Source of the DNA: Pseudarthrobacter sp. NamE2 | GTDB taxonomy: Bacteria > Actinomycetota > Actinomycetes > Actinomycetales > Micrococcaceae | DNA: 64,000 bases | Direction of reading: 5' to 3' | NCBI RefSeq assembly: GCF_005796205.1 | Contig: NZ_VAHN01000015.1 | Span: forward strand, 24,551 to 88,550 | Part shown: positions 33,668-42,569 of the stretch, in pieces | Layout: every line of letters starts with the position of its first letter | How positions within the stretch are numbered: position 1 is the stretch's first letter | Translations under genes and position numbers: made by a program | Notes under the pieces: model-generated | The model's input: the letters and a program-made list of their open reading frames with translations, nothing else | Databases searched by the model: none | What the model was told of the DNA's origin: nothing

Positions 33668-34243
33668 ATGAAGGCACTGCCAGTTGAGCCAAGCAATGTT
33701 CCTGTTGCCATCGGCTCCCGGATCCGGGCGGCCCGGCAGGCCCAGCGGCTCACCATCGAGCAGGTGGCTGACGCCACGGGGCTGACCAAGGGCTTCCTCA
33801 GCCGCGTCGAGCGGGACCTGACGTCCCCGTCCGTGGCCTCGCTGGTCACGCTGTGCCAGGTCCTGTCCATTTCCATCGGCGACTTGTTCGCAGCGCCGGA
33901 AACCCATCTGACCCTGCGCAATGAGGGCCCGCGGATCTCGCTCGGCGGCCAGGGAATCGTGGAACGCCTGCTGACCGCCCGGTCCGAGCGCCGGATCCAG
34001 ATCATCCAGGCGTGCATCGAGCCGCACGGCCGCGGCGAATCGGAGCTTTACGCCGTGGACTGCGATGTGGACGTCCTCCATGTCATCAAGGGCAGTATCC
34101 GACTGATCCTCACCAATGAGCAGTACGACCTCAGCGCCGGGGACACCGTGACCTTCCCCGGGCGGGAGCCGCACACCTGGATCAACCCCACGGACAAGCC
34201 TGTCGAGGTGCTCTGGGTCCTGGTTCCCGCAGCCAGTCGCTAA
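33668..34243 (+). CDS. XRE-family regulator with cupin domain
   Basis: A 191-residue regulator. The N-terminal HTH reads IGSRIRAARQAQRLTIEQV, TGLTKGFLSRVERDLTSPS, and LVTLCQVLSISIGDLF. The C-terminal half is a cupin ending AGDTVTFPGREPHTWINP, the effector pocket. This architecture controls amino-acid and polyamine catabolism in many bacteria (PuuR-like). ATG 33668 has GAAAGG 6 nt upstream. It lies between the symporter and the ureohydrolase operon and is likely to control both. Confidence 0.9.
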   Translation: MKALPVEPSNVPVAIGSRIRAARQAQRLTIEQVADATGLTKGFLSRVERDLTSPSVASLVTLCQVLSISIGDLFAAPETHLTLRNEGPRISLGGQGIVERLLTARSERRIQIIQACIEPHGRGESELYAVDCDVDVLHVIKGSIRLILTNEQYDLSAGDTVTFPGREPHTWINPTDKPVEVLWVLVPAASR

Positions 34244-34264
34244 ACCCAGTTGGGCTTGCAGTTG

Positions 34265-34310
34265 CTGTTGGTAAACAGTTGGTGCGCATAGGAAAACCCG
34301 GGTGTATGAT
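34265..34310 (+). promoter_or_regulatory. Promoter/operator region of ureohydrolase operon
   Basis: CTGTT-GGTA-AACAG (34265-34278) is a small inverted repeat. TATGAT (34305-34310) is a good -10, without a clear -35 at 17 bp. AAGGAG at 34339-34344 precedes GTG 34353. Confidence 0.4.
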
Positions 34311-34352
34311 GGCAGTCACATCAGTCATCGACTCCTCGAAGGAGAGCCTCCA

Positions 34353-35417
34353 GTGGAAGAGCTGCGCATCGAAGCCAACGGCAACATTGGCCCCATCGAT
34401 TCATCCCGTATTCCCCGCTATGCCGGTGCCGCCACCTACGCCCGCCTCCCGCGCCTGGACCAGGTGGCCAAGGCTGACGTCACGGTTGTAGGTGTCCCCT
34501 TCGATTCAGGCGTCTCGTACCGCCCGGGCGCACGCTTTGGCGCCAACCACATCCGCGAGGCCAGCCGGCTGCTCCGCCCCTACAACCCCGCCTGGGATGT
34601 CAGCCCCTTCGAGAACGTGCAGGTGGCCGACGCCGGCGACATGGCAGTCAACCCCTTCCACATCAACGAGGCCATCGAGAGCATCCAGCAGAACGCCCTC
34701 GACCTCACCGCCGGCGGCAGCAAGCTGTTGACCCTTGGCGGCGACCACACCATCGCGCTGCCGCTGCTTCGCGCCGCAGCCGAACGTGCCGGCGGGCCGG
34801 TCGCCATGCTGCACTTCGATGCCCACCTGGACACCTGGGATACCTACTTCGGCGCCGAATATACCCACGGCACCCCGTTCCGCCGGGCGGTGGAGGAAGG
34901 CATCCTCGATACCGAGGCCATCAGCCACATCGGCACCCGCGGCCCGCTGTACGGCAAGAAGGATCTCGACGACGACCACCGCTTCGGGTTCGGCATCGTC
35001 ACCTCCGCGGACGTCTACTACCAGGGCGTGCTGGAAACCGTGGCCAAGGTCCGCGACCGGATCGGCAACCGCCCGCTGTACATCTCCGTGGACATCGACG
35101 TCCTTGACCCGGCCCACGCGCCGGGCACCGGCACCCCGGAGGCCGGCGGCATCACCAGCCGCGAACTCCTCGAAATCATCCGCGGCTTCCGCGGCATGAA
35201 CCTGGTGGGCGCGGACGTGGTCGAAGTTGCCCCGGCCTACGACCATGCGGAACTCACGGGCGTAGCCGCAAGCCACGTCGCCTATGAGCTGGTGACCCTG
35301 ATGGCGGATAACGCCGTGCCCGGCGACCGGTTCGGCGCGGCAACGGGCTACGCCGCCCAGGCCCTCGGCCAGGAAGTACGCCGGCCCGCCGGGTTCGCTG
35401 TGGCCGGCAAGGAGTAG
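34353..35417 (+). CDS. Ureohydrolase (agmatinase/guanidinobutyrase type)
   Basis: A 354-residue Mn-dependent arginase-family hydrolase that splits a guanidino group to urea. Metal ligands are intact: GGDHT (His132), [10 protein letters not shown] (Asp156, His158, Asp160) and VDIDVLDP (Asp247, Asp249). The loop HGTPFRR and [10 protein letters not shown] match agmatinase/guanidinobutyrase rather than arginase. The next gene encodes a TPP enzyme of the 2-oxo-acid decarboxylase kind, which favours 4-guanidinobutyrate over agmatine; guanidinobutyrases are known from Arthrobacter. GTG 34353 is chosen from AAGGAG 8 nt upstream. Confidence 0.88.
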   Translation: MEELRIEANGNIGPIDSSRIPRYAGAATYARLPRLDQVAKADVTVVGVPFDSGVSYRPGARFGANHIREASRLLRPYNPAWDVSPFENVQVADAGDMAVNPFHINEAIESIQQNALDLTAGGSKLLTLGGDHTIALPLLRAAAERAGGPVAMLHFDAHLDTWDTYFGAEYTHGTPFRRAVEEGILDTEAISHIGTRGPLYGKKDLDDDHRFGFGIVTSADVYYQGVLETVAKVRDRIGNRPLYISVDIDVLDPAHAPGTGTPEAGGITSRELLEIIRGFRGMNLVGADVVEVAPAYDHAELTGVAASHVAYELVTLMADNAVPGDRFGAATGYAAQALGQEVRRPAGFAVAGKE

Positions 35418-35419
35418 CC

Positions 35420-37114
35420 GTGATCGACTTCGATCCTGGAACAGCAGCCCCCGCCAAAGGGAAAGGGACCCGCAACGGCGGGGACCTCGTCGTCGAAACG
35501 CTTGAGGCGCTCGGTGCGAAGACCGTCTTCGGCATCCCGGGCCAGCACGCACTGGGGCTCTTTGACGCGATGGGCAGGGGGAACCTGCAGTTCGTCTCCT
35601 CGCGGGTGGAGAACAACAGTGCCTTCGCTGCCGACGGCTACTCCCGCGCCACCGGTGAGGTGGGCGTGCTGTTCCTCTCCACCGGACCCGGTGCGCTGAC
35701 GTCGCTGGCCGGTCTGCAGGAGGCCTATGCCACGGGCGTTCCGATGGTGGTGGTGGCCAGCCAGATTCCGCTGGAAGGCCTCGGCGCCCGGCGCAAGGGC
35801 ATGCTGCACCAGCTCGATGACCAGAAGGCTTCCGCCGCGAATGTGACCAAGAGCCAGCGGCTGATCCAGCATGCTTCAGGCATCCCGTCGGCGATCCAGG
35901 ACGCCTGGACCGAGGCGATCTCCTCGCCGCAGGGTCCGGTATGGATCGAGATCCCGCAGAACGTGCTGCTGGATTCGATCATGGTTCCGCCCGTGGAGGA
36001 CGCCCTGGCCGAAGCCGCGGACAATCCGCCGCGTGTGGAGCTGGTCCGCGAGGCCGTGAAGTGGCTGGAATCCGCGGAACGCCCGGCCATCATCGCCGGC
36101 GGCGGAACCCGCCGCGGCCGGGCCGAGAAGCCGCTGCTGTCCATCGCCGAAAAACTCCGTGCCCCGGTGATCTGCACTCCGGGCGGCAACGGCGCGTTCC
36201 CCTGGAACCACGAACTGTCCCTGCAGTCCTGGATCGAGGACCGCTACATGACCGACGTCCTCGAGGACGCCGACGTGCTGCTGGTCATTGGATCGTCGCT
36301 GGGCGAGGTGACCTCGAATTACTTCACCTTCGAACCCCGCGGCCGGATCATCCAGATCGACGCCGAACCGCGCGTGCTCGAGTCCAACCGGCCCGGCCTG
36401 GGTATCCGTGCCGACGCCGGGCAGGCCCTGGCGGCGTTGGACGAGGCTCTCCAGGCCGGAAGGGCTACCGCACCGGACTGGCACGGGCAGCCGCCGGAGG
36501 AACTGGTCAAGGACGCACTGGCGAAGGTCCGGTCGCGGCTCGAGTCCCAGGACCTGGGCAAAGAGTTGCGGTTCATGGCGGACATCCGCGAGGCCGTTCC
36601 GGCGGACATGCAGACGTTCTGGGACATGACCATCGCCGCGTACTGGGGCTGGTCCTGCTGGGACGCCCGCGAAGGCCAGTTCCACTCCGCCCAGGGCGCG
36701 GGCGGGCTGGGCTACGGCTTCCCCGCGGCCATCGGTGCCGCCGTCGGGCTGGAGACGCAGGGCAGGCCCGGCAGAGTGCTCGCGGTCTCCGGCGACGGGT
36801 CCTCGATGTACTCCATCTCCGAACTGGCCACGGCGAAGCAGCACAATGTGCCGGTCACCTGGCTGATCGTCGACGACGGCGGCTATGGCATCCTGCGCGA
36901 ATACATGGTGGGCGCCTTCGGCAAAGCCACCGCCACGGAACTGGCCCGGCCCGACTTTGTGAAGCTCGCCGAAGCATTCGGCGTGCCTGCCGTCAAGGTG
37001 GCCCCCGAGGATGTGGGGGACGCGCTGACGGCTGGCTTCGCGGCCGACGGGCCCAACGTCGTCGTAGTGGAAACGCTCCTGAAGATGTTCGCGCCCACGC
37101 ATCTGGCCACGTAA
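35420..37114 (+). CDS. TPP-dependent enzyme, 2-oxo-acid decarboxylase/ALS-like
   Basis: A 564-residue thiamine-diphosphate enzyme with the three acetolactate-synthase-like domains. The activating Glu64 is in SRVENNSAF. The cofactor motif starts at GDG (458-460) and ends at VDDGGYG, where Asp485 stands in for the usual Asn. Segments such as GIPGQHALGLFD and GYGFPAAIGAAVG are typical. It starts 2 nt after the ureohydrolase (GTG, with GGAG upstream). In the arginine transaminase pathway a TPP enzyme (AruI) decarboxylates 2-ketoarginine ahead of guanidinobutyrase, and I infer that role. A true acetolactate synthase is less likely, as no regulatory subunit is near. Confidence 0.8.
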   Translation: MIDFDPGTAAPAKGKGTRNGGDLVVETLEALGAKTVFGIPGQHALGLFDAMGRGNLQFVSSRVENNSAFAADGYSRATGEVGVLFLSTGPGALTSLAGLQEAYATGVPMVVVASQIPLEGLGARRKGMLHQLDDQKASAANVTKSQRLIQHASGIPSAIQDAWTEAISSPQGPVWIEIPQNVLLDSIMVPPVEDALAEAADNPPRVELVREAVKWLESAERPAIIAGGGTRRGRAEKPLLSIAEKLRAPVICTPGGNGAFPWNHELSLQSWIEDRYMTDVLEDADVLLVIGSSLGEVTSNYFTFEPRGRIIQIDAEPRVLESNRPGLGIRADAGQALAALDEALQAGRATAPDWHGQPPEELVKDALAKVRSRLESQDLGKELRFMADIREAVPADMQTFWDMTIAAYWGWSCWDAREGQFHSAQGAGGLGYGFPAAIGAAVGLETQGRPGRVLAVSGDGSSMYSISELATAKQHNVPVTWLIVDDGGYGILREYMVGAFGKATATELARPDFVKLAEAFGVPAVKVAPEDVGDALTAGFAADGPNVVVVETLLKMFAPTHLAT

Positions 37115-37124
37115 CAAAAAACCA

Positions 37125-37166
37125 GAGGACCCCGGCTTCCCTCAGAAGCCGGGGTCCTCCGGCTTT
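37125..37166 (+). terminator. Intrinsic terminator after TPP-enzyme gene
   Basis: GAGGACCCCGGCTTC (37125-37139) pairs perfectly with 37145-37159 around CCTCA, 15 bp, followed by CGGCTTT and preceded by an A-run, so it could also work in reverse. Confidence 0.88.
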
Positions 37167-37192
37167 AAGGGGCAGCAACGCGATAGTTTCCC

Positions 37193-37222
37193 AAAGCAAC
37201 CAACATGGCGTATAGTTGCTTT
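37193..37222 (+). promoter_or_regulatory. MarR operator candidate with -10
   Basis: AAAGCAAC (37193-37200) and GTTGCTTT (37215-37222) are perfect 8-bp arms. TATAGT (37211-37216) is a good -10 that overlaps the right arm, so a bound repressor would block it. It lies just upstream of the MarR gene at 37251. Confidence 0.55.
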
Positions 37223-37250
37223 AGGCAAACAAGTGGGGAGCGATTGAAGG

Positions 37251-37721
37251 ATGGCTGTAGCGCCTGATACGGCAGCCGATCTCGTGTACCAGATCTTCGA
37301 CCTCCAGCGGGCAGTACGGTGCATTGCCACCGCCAACGTGCGCGGCCAGGACACCGGGGTGGCCCTCCAGGGCGTCCTCCGGTTCGTGGGGGAGGGGGAG
37401 GCCCGCGCCACCACACTCGCCGAAAAGCTCGGCGTCAGCACTCCTGTCCTCAGCCGGCACATCACCGAGCTGGAGGAGCAGGGGTTTGTGGTCCGCAGGC
37501 AGGATCCCGACGACGGCCGGGCCCAGTTGGTTGCCCTCACGGCGTCAGGCGCGGAGAAGCTCCGGCACATCGAGGAGCGGCGGACCGCCGTCCTGCAGGA
37601 TTACCTCCGCGACTGGAGTGAGGAAGATGCCGGCAGCACGGCACAGACCCTGCAGAAACTCACTGAATCACTCAAGAAATCAGCCCGGGCAAAGACGGCC
37701 GGCACCACCACAACCCCGTAG
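37251..37721 (+). CDS. MarR-family regulator of the adjacent efflux pump
   Basis: A 156-residue MarR protein: EGEARATTLAEKLGVSTPVL, SRHITELEEQGFV, and RRQDPDDGRAQLVALT form the winged helix and wing. It is followed 10 nt after its stop by a 14-TM exporter, and its own promoter carries a palindrome, so autoregulation and drug-induced expression are likely. AAGG precedes the ATG. The ligand is unknown. Confidence 0.9.
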   Translation: MAVAPDTAADLVYQIFDLQRAVRCIATANVRGQDTGVALQGVLRFVGEGEARATTLAEKLGVSTPVLSRHITELEEQGFVVRRQDPDDGRAQLVALTASGAEKLRHIEERRTAVLQDYLRDWSEEDAGSTAQTLQKLTESLKKSARAKTAGTTTTP

Positions 37722-37731
37722 GAGAAGCTGT

Positions 37732-39336
37732 ATGGCAAGCCACACCGCCGCACCGGAACAGTCCGGCCCGCAGGCGCAACAGGAGATGTCGCACCGGCAG
37801 ATCATGGAAGCGCTCACCGGGCTGCTCGCGGCGTTCTTCACCGCGATCCTCAGCAGCACCATCGTGGCCAACGCGCTGCCCACCATCATGTCGGACCTGC
37901 ACGGCACCCAGACCGACTTCGCATGGGTCATCACGGCCGCCCTGCTCGCCAACGCGGCCACCACCCCCATCTGGGGCAAACTCGCCGACCTCTACAACAA
38001 GAAGGTGCTGGTCCAGCTCAGCATCGTCGTCTTCGTGGCGGGGTCCGTCATGGCCGGGCTCTCGGAAACCATCCCGCTCCTGCTGGTGGCACGCGTCATC
38101 CAGGGCATCGCGATGGGCGGCCTGACAGCATTGGCCCAGGCCATCATCGGCACCATGATCCCGCCGCGGAACCGGGGCAAGTACTCCGGCTACATGGGTG
38201 CCGTCATGGCCGTGGGAACCGCCGGCGGCCCGCTGCTGGGCGGCTTCATCGTGGACAGCCCGCTCGGCTGGCGCTGGACGTTCTTCGTCTGCGTGCCGCT
38301 CGCCGTCGTCGCCCTGGTCCTGCTGCAGGTGACACTCAAGATCCAGCATGTCCGGCGTCCGGCGAAGATCGACTGGCTCGGTTCCATCCTCCTGACCACC
38401 GGCGTGAGCCTGCTCCTGATCTGGGTATCCTTCGCCGGCAACCCCCAGTACTACGACTGGATCTCCTGGCAGTCCGCATTGATGGTGGGCGGCGGCGTCC
38501 TCCTGCTCGCACTGCTGGTACTCGTGGAGTCCAAGGTGGAACAGCCCATCATCCCGCTCAAGATCATTTCCGAGCGCACCACCGCGCTGGCGATCCTGGC
38601 CTCCGTGGCCGTTGGCATCGCCATGTTCGGCTCCTCCACCTTCCTGGGCCAGTACTTCCAGGTGGCCCGTGGCGCCACGCCCACCGAGGCTGGCCTCCTC
38701 ACCCTGCCGATGATCGCCGGCAACCTCGCCGGTTCAGTCGCCTCCGGCCTGCTGATCACCCGTACGGGCAAGTGGAAGGGCTACCTGATCGCCGGTTCCA
38801 TCCTGCTGATCGGCGGGCTGGGACTCGCAGGCACCATGGACCACACCACCGAACTCTGGCACGCCGGAATCTTCACGGCCGTGCTTGGCCTTGGCCTTGG
38901 CATGCTGATGCAGAACCTCGTCCTCGCCGTCCAGAACACCGTCCGGGCCGCCGATATCGGTACCGCCAGCGCCTCCGTGGCGTTCTTCCGCTCCGTCGGC
39001 GGTGCCATCGGCGTCTCCGTCCTCGGCGCGGTGTTGGCGAACCGGGTCAGCGAACTCGCCACCCAGGGGCTGGCCGCTGCCGGGATCCCCGTCCAGGGCG
39101 GCAACGCCGGCAGCAGCATGGACCTCGGCCACATGCCCGAGCCCGTCCGCGACATCATGCGCGCCGCGTACGGCGACGCCACGGCGGAAGTGTTCCTGAT
39201 CTCGGCAGTGGTGGCGGTGGTGGCACTGGTATCGGTGCTCTTCATCAAGGAGAAGCCGCTGCGCCGGACCGTGGACATCCAGCCGGAGCCGGCGGGGAAA
39301 AGCGCGACGGCGGAGCTCGCCTCCACGGGCAGGTGA
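37732..39336 (+). CDS. MFS efflux transporter, 14-TM DHA2 (EmrB/QacA) group
   Basis: A 534-residue exporter. Helix 1 has MEALTGLLAAFFTAILSSTI, motif D1-like ANALPTIMSDL follows, motif A is GKLADLYNKKVL, and motif C-like GTAGGPLLGGFIVD is in helix 5. The extra two helices and length place it in the EmrB/QacA group of proton-driven multidrug pumps. ATG 37732 has GGAG overlapping the MarR stop. The two genes form one operon. Confidence 0.9.
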   Translation: MASHTAAPEQSGPQAQQEMSHRQIMEALTGLLAAFFTAILSSTIVANALPTIMSDLHGTQTDFAWVITAALLANAATTPIWGKLADLYNKKVLVQLSIVVFVAGSVMAGLSETIPLLLVARVIQGIAMGGLTALAQAIIGTMIPPRNRGKYSGYMGAVMAVGTAGGPLLGGFIVDSPLGWRWTFFVCVPLAVVALVLLQVTLKIQHVRRPAKIDWLGSILLTTGVSLLLIWVSFAGNPQYYDWISWQSALMVGGGVLLLALLVLVESKVEQPIIPLKIISERTTALAILASVAVGIAMFGSSTFLGQYFQVARGATPTEAGLLTLPMIAGNLAGSVASGLLITRTGKWKGYLIAGSILLIGGLGLAGTMDHTTELWHAGIFTAVLGLGLGMLMQNLVLAVQNTVRAADIGTASASVAFFRSVGGAIGVSVLGAVLANRVSELATQGLAAAGIPVQGGNAGSSMDLGHMPEPVRDIMRAAYGDATAEVFLISAVVAVVALVSVLFIKEKPLRRTVDIQPEPAGKSATAELASTGR

Positions 39337-39338
39337 CC

Positions 39339-39368
39339 CCGCGGGGTATTCCCCGCGGATGATCTTTT
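39339..39368 (+). terminator. Intrinsic terminator after MFS gene
   Basis: CCGCGGGG (39339-39346), TATT, CCCCGCGG (39351-39358), then ATGATCTTTT. Confidence 0.7.
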
Positions 39369-39452
39369 GCCGGGCTGTTTTCCGCCCGGAAGGAGTTTCG
39401 TAGAGTGGGAAGGCTAAAGGATGTCTACAAGGAAGACCGGAAAGACCGCAAC

Positions 39453-39923
39453 GTGGGAAACACCAACACAACCAACGGGCACCAGCGGATAAAAGTCCTG
39501 GTGCCCATGCGGTGGGGCGATATGGACGCCTACGGGCACATCAACAACGTGCAGATCGTCCGCATGCTGGAGGAAGCGCGCATCGGCGCCTTCGGACCGC
39601 CCAAGGGGGCGGGCCTGCCCGGCATAGAACCGCAGGTGTCCCTGTTCAACGCGGTCCCGGACGGCACTATGGCCTTGGTGGTGGACCACAAGATCCGCTA
39701 CGTCAGGTCCCTCGAGTACCGCAACGTGCCCGCCGTCGTGCACGTGTGGATCGGCGCGGTCAAGGGAGCAAGCTTCGATATCCACTACCTCATCCAGGAC
39801 CCCGTCACAGGTGAGGAATGTGTGAAGGCCAGCAGCCACCTGGCCTTCGTGGATGAAAGCACCGGCCGCGTCCAGCGGCTGACCCCCGAACAAAAGCAAC
39901 GCATGGCGCCCTACACCCAGTAG
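39453..39923 (+). CDS. Acyl-CoA thioesterase, 4HBT hot-dog family
   Basis: About 156 residues of the 4-hydroxybenzoyl-CoA thioesterase type. The signature RWGDMDAYGHINNVQ carries the catalytic Asp and the HINN motif, with RMLEEARIGAFG following. It would hydrolyse an acyl-CoA, substrate unknown. I chose GTG 39453 because GGAAAG lies 8 nt upstream and the domain begins soon after; GTG 39405 is possible but overlaps the presumed -10 (TAGAGT, 39401). Confidence 0.85.
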   Translation: MGNTNTTNGHQRIKVLVPMRWGDMDAYGHINNVQIVRMLEEARIGAFGPPKGAGLPGIEPQVSLFNAVPDGTMALVVDHKIRYVRSLEYRNVPAVVHVWIGAVKGASFDIHYLIQDPVTGEECVKASSHLAFVDESTGRVQRLTPEQKQRMAPYTQ

Positions 39924-39975
39924 GGCCGCTGCCAGCACCCAGACCACAGCAATCACCAACCGCGAAAGGAACCCC

Positions 39976-40233
39976 ATGGCCAAGAACAAGTCCCGCGTCG
40001 CCAGGAAGAAGAAGACCTGGAAGGAAATGTCGCCCGCGTCCAAGGCCGGGACCATCCTGGTGGGCATTGCCCAGGTGTCACTGCTGGTGGCTGCCCAGCG
40101 CGATATGTCCCGCCGCCCGGCCGAGCTCATCAACGGCCCGAAGGGCGCCTGGCGTGCTGCGGCCTTCATCAACTTCATCGGGCCCGTCGGCTACTTCACG
40201 TTCGGCCGGAAACGCGCAGCGCCGCTGGAATAA
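39976..40233 (+). CDS. Small membrane protein, PLDc_N-like
   Basis: An 85-residue protein with a Lys/Arg-rich start (KNKSRVARKKKTWKE), one hydrophobic helix (AGTILVGIAQVSLLVAA), a loop and a second helix ending in FIGPVGYFTFGRKR. This matches the short phospholipase-D N-terminal-like (PLDc_N) membrane proteins, which have no catalytic residues. AAAGGAA lies before the ATG. It follows the thioesterase by 52 nt and may share its transcript. Confidence 0.78.
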   Translation: MAKNKSRVARKKKTWKEMSPASKAGTILVGIAQVSLLVAAQRDMSRRPAELINGPKGAWRAAAFINFIGPVGYFTFGRKRAAPLE

Positions 40234-40244
40234 GGCTCTGCGAG

Positions 40245-40300
40245 GGCTGGAGGGCAGGGGCTTCCGGGGGTCCGGAAGGCCTGCTCCTCCAGCCGCCTTT
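40245..40300 (+). terminator. Nested hairpin terminator
   Basis: Outer arms GGCTGGAGG (40245-40253) and CCTCCAGCC (40286-40294) enclose an inner CTTCCGG/CCGGAAG stem, followed by GCCTTT. Confidence 0.7.
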
Positions 40301-40324
40301 GAGCAGCCCCCCAGCTTCACCCTG

Positions 40325-40337
40325 TAAATTTGGATGC
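40325..40337 (+). promoter_or_regulatory. Leaderless promoter -10 for mcrB
   Basis: TAAATT (40325-40330) lies 7 nt before ATG 40338. Confidence 0.5.
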
Positions 40338-42569
40338 ATGACCCCCGCCTCCACTGCTGCCATGACCCGCGCCCTCGGCATCTCACGCGAGATCGAGGAC
40401 GCAGCCTGGTTTGTCCTGGGGCCGGGTTTACAGGGCAGGCCGTCGGCGCTCGACGGCAGGACCCTGACCTGGACCTCTGAGGCCGCTGCGGAGCTGGCGG
40501 AACGCCTGGAGCGTGGAGCGCCGGATCCCAAGGCGCCCATGATGACCAACCTCCGGCAGAACCTGGAAGGCGCCTCGCGCGAGGCCAAACAGCTGGCGGT
40601 GGAGCTCCTGTTCCTCCAGTCCCTGCCGCTGGCCCACGAGGTGAAGTCCCTGAAGGTCAAACGGGCACGCGTGGCCGAGGCGGCGTCCTGGCTCGAGCCC
40701 CCGCTCGAGCTGCCCGAAGAGCTGTACCAGGGCATGACGGACCATGGTGTCATCAGGGACCGGACAGCCGAATTCAACTGGACCATCTGGGACCACCTCA
40801 CCTGGCTGTGCCGCTTTGTGCAGCAGGTGGACCAGCACCCGCCGGCGGCCATCGCCGCGGCGCTGCAGGACCCGCTGAAATTCCACCGCCTTGCCGCCGC
40901 CACTCCCGGAGAACAGCCCGCCATCCGCCGCAGCATCGAATTCCTGGTGTGGCCCAGCTACTTTGAGCCCGTCGTCGCGGATGTGGAACGGCAGGAGATC
41001 CGCGACGCCTTCGCATCCCTGGTGGGCGGGGCAAAGGGGGACAGCGAAGAGGACATCACCGCGGACATCCACCGAATCCGGCTGCACCTGGACGAACAGG
41101 CGGGCCAGCGCATCGACTGGTACTCCCGGCAGCTGGTCAGCCAGTGGCGCAAGGTGGGCGACCCCGGGCACCGGGCCTGGCTGCTGCGGACCCACGGCGA
41201 CAATACCGAACTGCTCAGTGCCTGGCAGGGCGAGGAAAAGGTCACGCTCGACGTCGAGCACCTCCGGCTGCTGAATCCGGCGGTTGCCGCCGGGGTGGTG
41301 CAACACGCGGTGGACGAGGACTACAAGCACCTTGGCTACGTGGAGCGTGAAGACACCAAAACCGCCGTCTTCGCCTTCCTCACCGTCATGAAGCCGGGCG
41401 ACCTGGTGCTGTACCAGCACGCGGGCACCGTGCGGCTGGGCGGAGTGCTGGGCGAGCCCGACTACAACGACGACAACCGGCGGCTGCGCCGGAAGGTCCG
41501 CTGGTTCGCCGAAGGGCACACCACCGCCAGCCTGCCCCGCCACGTCCAGCGGCAGCTGACCACCGCGGGCATCGTGGTGGACGTGACCCGTGTAATGCCG
41601 GCACTCCAGGCCCTCCTGCCGGCTGAAGCGGAAGCCGAGCCGGAAAGCGAGACGGAAAGCGCCGCCGTCGTACCTCCCGTCCAGGACGGATTCCGCCCGC
41701 TCACCCACGAATTTGCTGACTCGCTGCACATGGAACTGGAGCCGCTCCAGGAAATCGCTGACCTGCTGGAGGAGAACCGGCAGCTGGTCCTTTACGGCCC
41801 GCCGGGCACCGGCAAGACCTACCTGGCCAAGCACCTGGCAGCGGAACTCGCTGACGACACCACGGACGAACGCGTCAAGCTGGTGCAGTTCCACCCGTCG
41901 TACGCCTATGAGGACTTCTTCGAGGGCTACCGGCCGGACAAGACCGACGACGGCCAGGTCTCCTTCAAGCTGGTGGCCGGCCCGCTGCGCCGCCTTGCCG
42001 AGGAAGCAGCCAAACCCGGCAACGAGAAGAAGCCGTACTTCCTGATCATCGACGAGATGAACCGGGCCAACCTGGCCAAGGTGTTCGGTGAGCTGTACTT
42101 CCTGCTCGAGTACCGCGACGACCGGATTTATCTGCAGTACAGCCCCAACGAGCCGTTTACCCTGCCGGACAACCTGTACATCATTGGCACCATGAACACC
42201 GCGGACCGGTCGATCGCCATGATGGACGCCGCCATCCGCCGCCGTTTTTCCTTCATCGAGCTGCACCCGCAGACCGAACCGGTCAAGGGGTCGCTGCTTC
42301 GCTTCCTGCAGGCCCGTCAGTTGGACACCACCCCGGCGCTGCTGCTGGACGCCCTCAACGCCGCCATCGACGAGTGGGATCGCGATCTGATGATCGGACC
42401 GTCCTACTTCATGAAGCCCGCCGCCCAGACGCCCGCCGGCCTTCGCCGCATTTGGAAGTACGAGCTGATGCCGCTCCTGGAGGAGCACTACCACGGCCAG
42501 CTCACGCGGGCGCAGCTGGAGGAGCGCTTCGGGCTGGACCAACTGCTGGGACGCCTTGCAGGCCGCTAA
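40338..42569 (+). CDS. mcrB: McrB-type AAA+ GTPase of a type IV restriction system
   Basis: A 743-residue motor protein expected to recognise modified DNA and drive cleavage by McrC. The C-terminal AAA domain has Walker A GPPGTGKT (487-494), the McrB Walker B LIIDEMNRANLAKVFGEL (from 569) and the signature GTMNTADRSIAMMDAAIRRR. Around residues 330-400 the order FLTVMKPGDLVLYQHAG and GVLGEPDY looks like an EVE/PUA-type reader of modified bases. The N-terminal ~300 residues are helical and unassigned. Leaderless start at 40338. mcrC overlaps its 3' end by 14 bp. Confidence 0.88.
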   Translation: MTPASTAAMTRALGISREIEDAAWFVLGPGLQGRPSALDGRTLTWTSEAAAELAERLERGAPDPKAPMMTNLRQNLEGASREAKQLAVELLFLQSLPLAHEVKSLKVKRARVAEAASWLEPPLELPEELYQGMTDHGVIRDRTAEFNWTIWDHLTWLCRFVQQVDQHPPAAIAAALQDPLKFHRLAAATPGEQPAIRRSIEFLVWPSYFEPVVADVERQEIRDAFASLVGGAKGDSEEDITADIHRIRLHLDEQAGQRIDWYSRQLVSQWRKVGDPGHRAWLLRTHGDNTELLSAWQGEEKVTLDVEHLRLLNPAVAAGVVQHAVDEDYKHLGYVEREDTKTAVFAFLTVMKPGDLVLYQHAGTVRLGGVLGEPDYNDDNRRLRRKVRWFAEGHTTASLPRHVQRQLTTAGIVVDVTRVMPALQALLPAEAEAEPESETESAAVVPPVQDGFRPLTHEFADSLHMELEPLQEIADLLEENRQLVLYGPPGTGKTYLAKHLAAELADDTTDERVKLVQFHPSYAYEDFFEGYRPDKTDDGQVSFKLVAGPLRRLAEEAAKPGNEKKPYFLIIDEMNRANLAKVFGELYFLLEYRDDRIYLQYSPNEPFTLPDNLYIIGTMNTADRSIAMMDAAIRRRFSFIELHPQTEPVKGSLLRFLQARQLDTTPALLLDALNAAIDEWDRDLMIGPSYFMKPAAQTPAGLRRIWKYELMPLLEEHYHGQLTRAQLEERFGLDQLLGRLAGR

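Noticed and set aside
34353..37114. Clavam-type CeaS/proclavaminate amidinohydrolase pair
   Set aside because: A TPP enzyme beside an amidinohydrolase recalls clavulanic acid genes, but no beta-lactam synthetase or oxygenase is present. A catabolic reading fits the symporter and regulator better.
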